Source: CAZVIJ01 sp964626735 (lineage in GTDB: Bacteria > Patescibacteriota > Dojkabacteria > JAOAGR01). From it: a stretch of DNA of 9,589 nucleotides. The DNA lies in contig CAZVIJ010000057.1 in NCBI GenBank assembly GCA_964626735.1, forward strand, positions 1 through 9,589. Direction: 5' to 3'. Positions 1-5,962 of the stretch are shown here, piece after piece. How positions within the stretch are numbered: position 1 is the stretch's first letter; every line of letters begins with the position of its first letter. The notes below the pieces were generated by a model. It did not search any database. It was not told the DNA's origin and saw only the letters and a list, made by a program, of their open reading frames with translations. The translations under genes and the position numbers were made by a program.

Positions 1-1
1 C

Positions 2-151
2 AACTCGCTCGAAGAAACGATCATTCGGCGCCACTTATCACCCCTTACGATAAAAGAACCGAACATAACCGAGATTATACGTAATCCGCAATCCAGAAGT
101 GCCAAGCTATACATCTACAAGAAATCGAGCGCACAACAGAAACCAGCCTAA
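2..151 (+). CDS. rsmH: 16S rRNA (cytosine-1402 N4)-methyltransferase RsmH, C-terminal end (partial)
   Basis: Only the last 49 codons and a TAA stop are present; the 5' part lies before the window. The reading frame ends with a stretch like LTIKEPNITEIIRNPQSRSA followed by KLYIYKK. This matches the usual RsmH/MraW C-terminus, in which a Pro-rich 'P..EI..NPRSRSAKLR' segment closes the protein. The family methylates N4 of C1402 in 16S rRNA with S-adenosylmethionine and is the usual gene just upstream of ftsL in the division and cell wall (dcw) cluster. That is the case here, which supports the call. The SAM-binding core is not visible. The 3' end overlaps the next gene by 53 bp. The name rests on the tail motif plus synteny and is fairly secure. 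Confidence 0.85.
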   Translation, partial: NSLEETIIRRHLSPLTIKEPNITEIIRNPQSRSAKLYIYKKSSAQQKPA

Positions 152-425
152 ACCGAAATTATTTCGGTATCTGCTGTACGTATTCGGCTCTCTGATGATC
201 GTCACGTTATTTACGCAACTCTATGTAATGAGTCTTTTTGCGACCAAAGGTGACGAAATCAAGGAGCTGGAAGATAAAAAAGCTCAGCTTATCGTAGAAA
301 ACAAGAAACTAAACGAACAAATATCCCAATCGAGAAAACTGGACTATATTCGGGATCACGCTTCGGAACAAGGATTCGTGCCTATTGACCCGAAAGAAAT
401 ACAGTACCTTAAGATCGATAAGTAG
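99..425 (+). CDS. ftsL: FtsL/DivIC-type septum formation initiator protein
   Basis: A 108-residue bitopic membrane protein. It has a basic cytoplasmic N-terminus (residues 1-21, rich in Arg, Lys and Asn), one TM helix at about 22-46, then a charged coiled coil at about 50-82 (GDEIKELEDKKAQ onward, hydrophobic residues spaced as heptads) and a short C-terminal segment YIRDHASEQGFVPIDPKEIQ. This is the FtsL/FtsB/DivIC plan, in which the coiled coil assembles the septal complex that activates FtsW and FtsI outside the membrane. Its place between rsmH and the PBP gene favours FtsL. Sequence alone cannot separate FtsL from FtsB. The start is GTG at 99, which overlaps rsmH by 53 bp and has no clear Shine-Dalgarno. 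The next in-frame ATG falls inside the TM helix, so 99 is the only sensible start. Confidence 0.85.
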   Translation: MPSYTSTRNRAHNRNQPKPKLFRYLLYVFGSLMIVTLFTQLYVMSLFATKGDEIKELEDKKAQLIVENKKLNEQISQSRKLDYIRDHASEQGFVPIDPKEIQYLKIDK

Positions 426-474
426 CACTTTCAACTTGCGGGTAAATATTTTATTCTGATAAAAGCTCTCCCCC

Positions 475-2550
475 ATGGAAAAAACATTACGGAAAAATAC
501 GGTCTACGCCCGTCTTGTTTTTTTGCTCTTGGCGCTCGTCCTGATTGTCCAGCTTTTCAAGATACAGGTGCTCGAAAACAATAAGTGGCAGGTACGATCC
601 GCAATCAGGAATGAATTGCGACAAACATACCAGGCGTCGAGAGGATCGATACTCTACGATGACGGTACACCGCTTGCCGTAAGCCAACTCGCGTACGGCA
701 TTTTTGCTATGCCGGACAAGTTCGACGCCGATTCCATAAAGAAAAAGGGGATTACGAAAGAAAAGTTCGCTGAAGACGTCAGCAATATCGCTAACGGGAC
801 CAATAAAGAAACGGTACTGAAGCGCATCTCTGATCCCAAGCTGAAATATGTATCGGTTGCCGTAAAGCAGGATCCCGAAGTCATGGATCGCATATCCGAG
901 ATTTACCCGTTAAGCCTTCAAATATGGTCGTACGAAGAGCAGGCGAAACGGGTCTATCCCGATAACCAGTTGGCCGCCAAGGTCGTCGGGTTTGTCGGTC
1001 GAGACGATAGCGGCAACGAAATAGGCCGATACGGCGTTGAAGGGTATTTCGACGGAATCCTACGAGGAACTGAGGGCATTTTCGACGGGAAAAAAGACAG
1101 CCGCAACCAAGTTATCGTCAACGAGAATTTCGACAACATCAGCTCAAAGAACGGTATCGACGTGACCTTGACGATCAACCGGAGTTTCCAGCTGATGCTG
1201 GAAGATCGGTTGATGTACTGGATCGATCGCGTTAAGGCGAAGGAAGCGACGGCGGTAATCATCGAGCCGAATACCGGTAGAATTTTGGCGCTCGCGAACT
1301 TGCCTTCGTACAACCCCAATCTCTACTGGCAAGGCGAATTGGTCAACTGTGCCATCGAGTACTACTCGATAGCCAATGAAGAGTGCAACAAGAAGCCGGA
1401 GCCGACGCCAACGCCGACTCCCACCATAATGCCCGGCGAAACTCCAGACGATTACCAGGCACGATTGAAAGCATATGACGAATTGCAAAAGCAGTTGAAA
1501 GCAGATGAAGAAAAAGTAAAAGCCGAAGCCGCAAAAAATAACCCCGAGACCGAGAAGAAAGAGGAAGAAATATCCCCCGAACTCAGGGAGAAGCTTTCAA
1601 GGTATCCGAAGGCGGTCCAGGAAATTCTTAGAGTCCACAAATTGCCGGAAAGCGAAGTCTACCGGGATACCGCAAACTCGTTCTTGTACGAGCCGGGTTC
1701 GGTTGTAAAGGTCATTACGCTCGCGATAGCCTACAATTACAAAACGCTCCCGACCGATCCGGCATATAACCTCGGCAGCCATAACGGATGCGAGCTCGTG
1801 GTCGACACTACGCTTTGTACTGCCGGTAAAGTTCCTCGGAGCAACCTGACCGTAGAGGATATGCTCCAGAAATCCGATAACGTTGGTGCTTTGCGTGTCG
1901 CAAAAACGGTCGCAATAAAAGATTTTGCGTCGACCCTGACTAAGTTTGGCCTCGGCAAGGCAACCGGGGTTGAGCTTGCCGATGAAACGGTTTATCCGAT
2001 CAAAGACATCAATACGTGGAGTAAGGTCGATCAGGCAACGGCATCGTATGGGCAGGGAAGCGTGGCGTATACGCCTATCCAATTGGCGAGCGCGTGGAAT
2101 ATCTTGGCCTCGAACGGGAAGAGCTTCAAGTCGACGGTCGTGAAGTCGATCAACGATAACGGTCAGGAAAAAGATTTTCAGCCGCAGTTTATCGAACAGG
2201 TAATAACGCCGCAGGCGGCCAAGGACGCACTCAAGGTAAACGCGGTCGCGACGTCGAAGTCTATCCAAAAAGCACGGGACTTCTACGCTAAGTATCCGTT
2301 TACCGGAAAGACGGGAACTGCGAACATTCCTAAACTCAATAGCGCGGGTTACGAAGAGAGCGTCGTCAACACGAGCTACCTCGGCTCGGCGCCGCTCGAG
2401 AACCCGAGATTTACGATGCTTGTCTGGTTTAGGGAACCGAGAACGAGCGTGGACCGGGATGCGCCGAACGGCTCTAATACTGCCCAGGTCGCATGGCTCG
2501 ATATCGCCGAGAAGCTTATGCCAAAGCTTGGGGTGGCGCCTCAAAAGTAA
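475..2550 (+). CDS. ftsI: Class B penicillin-binding protein (FtsI/PBP2-type transpeptidase) with charged insertion
   Basis: A 691-residue D,D-transpeptidase that cross-links peptidoglycan, probably at the septum given its place after ftsL. Visible parts in order: a short cytoplasmic tail; one TM helix (about 12-30); the class B N-terminal motif RGSILYDDGTPLA from R56; a pedestal/dimerisation domain; and a transpeptidase domain beginning near residue 255 (IIEPNTGRILALAN). All three catalytic motifs are intact: SxxK as S409-V-V-K412, SxN as S467-D-N469, and KTG at K612-T613-G614. An insertion of roughly 90 residues (about 305-395) lies just before the SxxK motif. It has a PTPTPTPT run at 310-317 followed by a Lys/Glu/Ala-rich, probably helical segment. 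The only four cysteines (C292, C304, C439, C448) all lie in the external domain. The ATG start at 475 has no Shine-Dalgarno. The gene sits 49 bp after ftsL and probably shares its transcript. FtsI rather than PBP2 (MrdA) is inferred from synteny. Confidence 0.9.
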   Translation: MEKTLRKNTVYARLVFLLLALVLIVQLFKIQVLENNKWQVRSAIRNELRQTYQASRGSILYDDGTPLAVSQLAYGIFAMPDKFDADSIKKKGITKEKFAEDVSNIANGTNKETVLKRISDPKLKYVSVAVKQDPEVMDRISEIYPLSLQIWSYEEQAKRVYPDNQLAAKVVGFVGRDDSGNEIGRYGVEGYFDGILRGTEGIFDGKKDSRNQVIVNENFDNISSKNGIDVTLTINRSFQLMLEDRLMYWIDRVKAKEATAVIIEPNTGRILALANLPSYNPNLYWQGELVNCAIEYYSIANEECNKKPEPTPTPTPTIMPGETPDDYQARLKAYDELQKQLKADEEKVKAEAAKNNPETEKKEEEISPELREKLSRYPKAVQEILRVHKLPESEVYRDTANSFLYEPGSVVKVITLAIAYNYKTLPTDPAYNLGSHNGCELVVDTTLCTAGKVPRSNLTVEDMLQKSDNVGALRVAKTVAIKDFASTLTKFGLGKATGVELADETVYPIKDINTWSKVDQATASYGQGSVAYTPIQLASAWNILASNGKSFKSTVVKSINDNGQEKDFQPQFIEQVITPQAAKDALKVNAVATSKSIQKARDFYAKYPFTGKTGTANIPKLNSAGYEESVVNTSYLGSAPLENPRFTMLVWFREPRTSVDRDAPNGSNTAQVAWLDIAEKLMPKLGVAPQK

Positions 2551-2567
2551 AATTTCCGATAGTGCTG

Positions 2568-2573
2568 TACAAT
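2568..2573 (+). promoter_or_regulatory. -10-like box (TACAAT) before the carboxypeptidase gene
   Basis: TACAAT lies in the 35-bp spacer after the PBP stop, 12 nt before the ATG at 2586. No Shine-Dalgarno lies between. No convincing -35 box is seen at 17 bp. The spacing would give a transcript with a leader of only a few bases. Inferred from position and hexamer match only. Confidence 0.4.
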
Positions 2574-2585
2574 TGGATATAACGT

Positions 2586-3320
2586 ATGATCCGGCTACGT
2601 AAGTATATCCTGGGGGCATTTGCGCTCGTATTAACCTGCGGAGTGCTGTACCCGTATCTTGAGCAGGAAACTCCCAATGAATTCGTCATCAAGAGCTATC
2701 ACGATACCGGATCCCGCTCGCCGCTTGAGACCATGGCGATCGAAAAGCTACTGCAGAATAACGGAGAACAATTTGCCGCCATTACAACGCAAGGCCCTAT
2801 CGATACATCCGATCCCGCATACCGTGCCGTCAACAAAGATGTTTCACTCGGAAATTATGTACCTGCGGACTTGGCTACGCTGGATCGAAGATACGCGAAC
2901 GGTGCCATACAGGTTTCTTCCCGGATCGTTTCCGATCTTACGAAAATGATCGACAAGGCAAAATTGGATGGAATCGATTTGAAAGTTATCTCAGGGTTCA
3001 GATCGATCAAGACGCAAGAGTCGCTCTTCAACCTGTATACCAATATCGAAATGAGGAAGAACCGCAAGCTTTCTCAGGTTCAAGCTGAGGAGATCGTCAA
3101 TACGTACTCGGCCCGACCGGGACATAGCGAGCATCAGCTGGGTACGACCGTCGACCTTGGCTCCAAAGAGAATGGGTATACCTTCGAGATGCGCGCTAAC
3201 CTCAAATACGTCGAGTGGATAGAGCGGCATGCTAAGGATTTCAATTTCAGGATCTCGTACGGCAAGGATAATAGGGAATACCAGTACGAGCCATGGCATA
3301 TTCGATGGTATCCGTCTTAA
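2586..3320 (+). CDS. Membrane-anchored D-alanyl-D-alanine carboxypeptidase, peptidase family M15B (VanY/DacB-like)
   Basis: A 244-residue zinc peptidase predicted to remove the terminal D-Ala from peptidoglycan pentapeptides outside the membrane. Residues about 6-24 form an N-terminal signal anchor; C18 follows a Thr, so this is a poor lipobox. The catalytic domain carries the complete M15 signature. SGFRS at 136-140 is the substrate-side motif, H183 and D190 (SEHQLGTTVD) are the first two zinc ligands, and E235-P-W-H238 supplies the catalytic Glu and the third ligand. Length and motif order are normal for VanY-type enzymes. The gene starts 35 bp after the PBP gene with a -10-like box in between, so it may have its own promoter as well as read-through. 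Nothing points to vancomycin resistance: no vanHAX-like or two-component genes are nearby. A housekeeping trimming role next to the transpeptidase is the simplest reading. Confidence 0.9.
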   Translation: MIRLRKYILGAFALVLTCGVLYPYLEQETPNEFVIKSYHDTGSRSPLETMAIEKLLQNNGEQFAAITTQGPIDTSDPAYRAVNKDVSLGNYVPADLATLDRRYANGAIQVSSRIVSDLTKMIDKAKLDGIDLKVISGFRSIKTQESLFNLYTNIEMRKNRKLSQVQAEEIVNTYSARPGHSEHQLGTTVDLGSKENGYTFEMRANLKYVEWIERHAKDFNFRISYGKDNREYQYEPWHIRWYPS

Positions 3321-3920
3321 TTAGACTACGAACTCTTCGTGCGTACCGATGAGGAACGCGTTCGGCAAAACCATGAGCGAGTAGACGAGCGGATCTCTCC
3401 TTTTCTTTCGCATTTCGAGGTCTTTCTCGGTTATGACCGTGTAGAAGATTTCTTTACGCTCTTCCATTTGAGCCTGCTTGACGGTATCTTCGAGAACTTG
3501 TAGATCGGGATCGCCGACAATAAGCATATCGAGATTATTCGCGTCAGACTTTTCGCTTGTCAGGTAGGTATGGGTAAGAATTGCGAACTTTACCATGCCC
3601 AAGCTTTTCCTATTCTTGTATACGTACTGTCCAAGCGGACCCGTTTTCATAACGACAGATCTGAATTCGTTGTAGAACGGAAAATCTGGATTAATGAGGA
3701 AGTACTTCTTTATGCCATCTTTCTTAGAAAGGAGAAATTCGGATTTTTCCATAGAAATCAGCTCTCGTCGGACTGCATTGATCTGCTCATCGGTAAGTCG
3801 CGCGATCTGACGCATATGATAAAGCTCGTTGGGATTGGCGAAAAACAAGTACATGATCTTAAGTCGTACTCTAGAAGTATAGAATAGACTCGTAATCTTC
3901 TTTAAATCATGTTTAACCAT
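3321..3920 (-). CDS. Winged-HTH protein fused to a degenerate nucleotidyltransferase-like domain
   Basis: A 199-residue cytoplasmic protein on the minus strand. Residues about 15-85 look like a winged helix: a helix at RLKIMYLFFANP, then YHMRQIARLTDEQINAVRR as the helix-turn-helix, then a wing ending in KKYFLINPDFPFYNEFRS. Residues about 108-199 resemble the MNT-type nucleotidyltransferase domain found behind such wHTH modules, which usually reads GS...SDIDLLVIGD. Here the Gly-Ser is not recognisable (FAILTHTYLTSEKSD) and the first Asp of DxD is Asn (N129-L-D131-M-L-I-V-G-D), so catalysis is doubtful. The most likely role is a transcription regulator that uses a dead transferase fold for sensing or oligomerisation. 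The ATG at 3920 is preceded by a weak AGG 6-7 nt upstream. The gene stops exactly against the stop of the carboxypeptidase gene. Family assignment is by pattern recognition and is moderate in confidence. Confidence 0.65.
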   Translation of the reverse strand: MVKHDLKKITSLFYTSRVRLKIMYLFFANPNELYHMRQIARLTDEQINAVRRELISMEKSEFLLSKKDGIKKYFLINPDFPFYNEFRSVVMKTGPLGQYVYKNRKSLGMVKFAILTHTYLTSEKSDANNLDMLIVGDPDLQVLEDTVKQAQMEERKEIFYTVITEKDLEMRKKRRDPLVYSLMVLPNAFLIGTHEEFVV

Positions 3921-3957
3921 TGTACCTAAATTTTATTCGATAATTCGATTTATGTAA

Positions 3958-3966
3958 ATTGTATCA
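3958..3966 (-). promoter_or_regulatory. Extended -10 promoter (TGATACAAT) for the wHTH gene
   Basis: Read on the minus strand, TGATACAAT fits the extended -10 form TGnTAYAAT exactly. It lies 37 nt before the ATG at 3920, so this gene would have a leader of about 30 nt, unlike its neighbours. No good -35 is seen, as is common for extended -10 promoters. If the encoded protein is autoregulated, its operator would be in this 116-bp divergent spacer. Confidence 0.5.
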
Positions 3967-4029
3967 CAAAAGTTCGTTGTGAACTCCATAAAGTACGGGC
4001 GAGTTACATACCTGGCTCCCTCTATATTA

Positions 4030-4038
4030 TGGTATTAT
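4030..4038 (+). promoter_or_regulatory. Extended -10-like box (TGGTATTAT) at the glycosyltransferase start
   Basis: TG-G-TATTAT overlaps the first possible ATG (4037) and ends 10 nt before the second in-frame ATG (4049). An overlapping TATATT/TATTAT series at 4023-4030 could instead serve the ATG at 4037. The two alternatives decide which ATG is used. There is no Shine-Dalgarno before either. Confidence 0.4.
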
Positions 4039-4951
4039 GAACAAACAGATGGATTATACCTTGATTCTCACTGCGTGGAATGAACCGGTAACCGTTGCCG
4101 AGACGCTTCGAGCCGTTCTCGATCCAAAGCGGGGTAATCTTCTCGATAATCTTGAAATTCTCCTCGTGTGTCCCGATGTAGCTACCGCACAAGCTGCTAA
4201 GAAAGTAATCGACTCGTTTTCGTTCGCCCATTACAGGCATCTCACGGATCCCAAGAAAGGTAAGCCGCATGCCCTGAATATGGCTTTCCAAAATGCGCGT
4301 GGCGCTATCTTGATATGTACCGACGGAGACGTCCTTATCGGCGACAACGCCCTGCCAAAGCTGGTATCCCATTTCGATCAGCCGGAAATTGGGGGAGTCT
4401 GCGGCAGGCCGCGTTCCGCTGACAATAAAGATACCCTTTTCGGATATATCGGCAACCTGCTGGCCGACGGCGCGCATGATAAACGCTCCAAAGTTGCTGC
4501 GAAGGGTAAAAGCTACTACATGAGCGGATACCTGTTCGCGATGAGGAACGTTCGCCTGACTATCCCCGAGGATTCTCTTGCGGATGATGCGGTTATAAGC
4601 TTGATGGTATTGGATAAAGGACTGAGTATCGCGTATGAGCCTGAGGCGACCGTATTCGTTAAGTATCCGAAGAATCTATCCGACTGGATACGGCAGAAGA
4701 AAAGATCGGTGGGAGGGTACTCAGGTATTGCCGAACATAAGACATCGGTTACTATCGAAAAACGGAGCATCTTCGAAGAGGCGAAGTATGCATTGTTTCC
4801 CTTGCGGTATGCGAGAACCGCGAAACAACTTCTTTTCTCCATCGCGTTATATCCGTTACGGCTATGGCTATGGATCGTGGTATTTTGGTCGCGCAAGGTG
4901 GTGAGGACCAGCTTCGACAGGACCTGGGAACGCGTGGAGAGCACGAAATGA
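4037..4951 (+). CDS. Family 2 glycosyltransferase, membrane-associated
   Basis: A 304-residue GT-A fold glycosyltransferase that would move a sugar from a nucleotide-sugar donor at the inner face of the membrane. It opens with the first strand YTLILTAWNEP, as usual for GT2. The metal/donor motif is T95-D96-G97-D98 (DxD type), and the acceptor-side acidic motif is A182-D183-D184 (SLADDAVIS). Q220-x-x-R223 resembles a Q-x-x-R-W motif, but the Trp is replaced by Ser. A hydrophobic segment at about 265-285 (LLFSIALYPLRLWLW) suggests a C-terminal membrane helix or re-entrant segment, followed by a basic tail. There are too few TM helices for a processive synthase. The acceptor cannot be deduced; envelope glycan or glycolipid is a guess from the neighbours. 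Two ATG starts exist, at 4037 and 4049. The second lies at a better distance from an extended -10 box. Confidence 0.85.
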   Translation: MNKQMDYTLILTAWNEPVTVAETLRAVLDPKRGNLLDNLEILLVCPDVATAQAAKKVIDSFSFAHYRHLTDPKKGKPHALNMAFQNARGAILICTDGDVLIGDNALPKLVSHFDQPEIGGVCGRPRSADNKDTLFGYIGNLLADGAHDKRSKVAAKGKSYYMSGYLFAMRNVRLTIPEDSLADDAVISLMVLDKGLSIAYEPEATVFVKYPKNLSDWIRQKKRSVGGYSGIAEHKTSVTIEKRSIFEEAKYALFPLRYARTAKQLLFSIALYPLRLWLWIVVFWSRKVVRTSFDRTWERVESTK

Positions 4952-4954
4952 AGT

Positions 4955-4983
4955 TTGACATTTAAGGACAGCAAAACAATAAT
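4955..4983 (+). promoter_or_regulatory. Consensus-like sigma70 promoter, TTGACA-N17-AATAAT
   Basis: A perfect TTGACA at 4955-4960, an optimal 17-bp spacer, and AATAAT at 4978-4983 (five of six bases of TATAAT). It starts 3 nt after the glycosyltransferase stop. Transcription would begin near 4990, only about 8 nt before the in-frame TTG at 4998. It is the best promoter match noticed in the window and should drive the zinc-ribbon membrane protein, and perhaps genes beyond it. Confidence 0.7.
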
Positions 4984-4997
4984 TGTTTCAGACCGCA

Positions 4998-5927
4998 TTG
5001 GACGCCAAACCCAAAAAAATCAAGATTGCCCGGGTCAAAAAGCTGGTACAGATTTTTCCGGAGAAATGCATATATTCATGCTCAAAGAGTGGAGAAGTAA
5101 GGAATTTCGTCTTAACCAGGGAATATTATCAAATCACCGTTCTCGGCAAGAAATTCAAGTTCTTGGAACAGGTACGTATCGTATGCGACAATTGCGGGTG
5201 GAAAGCGAAGATGCCCGGCAACTTTGCTAAGAAGATCTTCAAGAAAGGGTTGCAATCCCATTTACTCCTTAAGTACGCGAAGAACCCAGTCGTCACCTCG
5301 CGAATCCTCAATTTGTGGGGAAGTCTATGGAGAGTATGGCTCGCAACATTTGCTGTCCTGGGAATCATAACAGTCGTCAGCTTCTACAATAACCCTATCG
5401 TCATTACGACTCCCCAGGAAATTTCCATGGCTGACGCGTTAACGAGCAAGTATCTCGGCAAAGTAGTGACTATCAAAGGGAAAGTCGATTATTCCCAAGC
5501 GTTGGAGCGTACCGTTTACTACAAGTACAACCGGGATCGCGTATTGAGCAATGAGGTATATATGCCGATTTTCAACAATATCGGCGATTTGGATTTTGTC
5601 TTGCTGCAAGGGGGGCAAAGCGATTGGGAAAAAGTCCGTTCGAGGGCTGGCATTACCAACCTCGATCTCTTGCGCAACCAGGACTATACCGTAACCGGCA
5701 AGCTTCAATCGATATCGACGTTGAAGAATGCCGAACTCCGGTCGTTCTTCATCGAAGAGCTTCCGAAATCAAAAAACTATAACGCCCCCAAGCTCGTCGT
5801 GAATTCCGTAAACGTAGAGCCCATCGGCAAATTCGCCGAGAGTTTCGAAGCGTACTATATTCTTTCGCTGGTACTCCTCATTACGTCTGCCGCGATTCAA
5901 ATATACATCGACAAAAAGCTTGCGTAA
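4998..5927 (+). CDS. Two-TM protein with N-terminal zinc-ribbon-like region and external domain; unknown function
   Basis: I do not recognise a named family. Counted from the upstream TTG at 4983, the protein has 314 residues; from the preferred TTG at 4998 it has 309. Residue numbers here use the longer form. A basic N-terminus is followed by C29-x3-C33 and C68-x2-C71 (CDNCGW), which would make a Cys4 zinc ribbon facing the cytoplasm. A basic linker leads to TM1 at about 113-135. Residues 136-287 form an external domain containing LGKVVTIKGKV near 158-168 and YTVTGKLQSI near 235-244. These are beta-rich segments that suggest an OB-like fold. TM2 spans about 288-307 and ends in a short IDKKLA tail. 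The 4983 TTG lies inside the -10 box of a strong promoter, and a stop codon directly precedes it, so 4998 is the more likely start. The gene lies between a glycosyltransferase and a Pro-rich TM protein. Function is open; a membrane sensor or assembly factor is conjecture. Confidence 0.75.
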   Translation: MDAKPKKIKIARVKKLVQIFPEKCIYSCSKSGEVRNFVLTREYYQITVLGKKFKFLEQVRIVCDNCGWKAKMPGNFAKKIFKKGLQSHLLLKYAKNPVVTSRILNLWGSLWRVWLATFAVLGIITVVSFYNNPIVITTPQEISMADALTSKYLGKVVTIKGKVDYSQALERTVYYKYNRDRVLSNEVYMPIFNNIGDLDFVLLQGGQSDWEKVRSRAGITNLDLLRNQDYTVTGKLQSISTLKNAELRSFFIEELPKSKNYNAPKLVVNSVNVEPIGKFAESFEAYYILSLVLLITSAAIQIYIDKKLA

Positions 5928-5956
5928 TTGATTTTTACTACCCGATATTCTATCTT
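5928..5956 (+). promoter_or_regulatory. Possible promoter TTGATT-N17-TATCTT before the Pro-rich gene
   Basis: TTGATT at 5928-5933 and TATCTT at 5951-5956 each match the consensus at four of six bases, with a 17-bp spacer. Transcription would start at or next to the ATG at 5963, giving a leaderless message. An alternative -10, TATTCT at 5946-5951, lies 11 nt from the ATG. Weak matches, so tentative. Confidence 0.3.
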
Positions 5957-5962
5957 GGATTA

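Noticed and set aside
1597..2619. A 340-codon open frame on the minus strand, antisense to the PBP gene.
   Set aside because: It is Arg-rich with no recognisable domain and lies entirely opposite a gene with complete catalytic motifs. It is a shadow of the codon bias of that gene.
3254..3290. Perfect 7-bp inverted repeat CTCGTAC/GTACGAG with a 23-nt loop near the end of the carboxypeptidase gene.
   Set aside because: There is no T-run on either strand, the loop is long, and the sequence encodes conserved active-site residues. It is not a credible terminator.
4948..4965. Five-codon ORF starting with ATGA overlapping the glycosyltransferase stop, considered as a leader peptide.
   Set aside because: Too short, with no Shine-Dalgarno, and it overlaps the -35 box. 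No attenuator structure follows.
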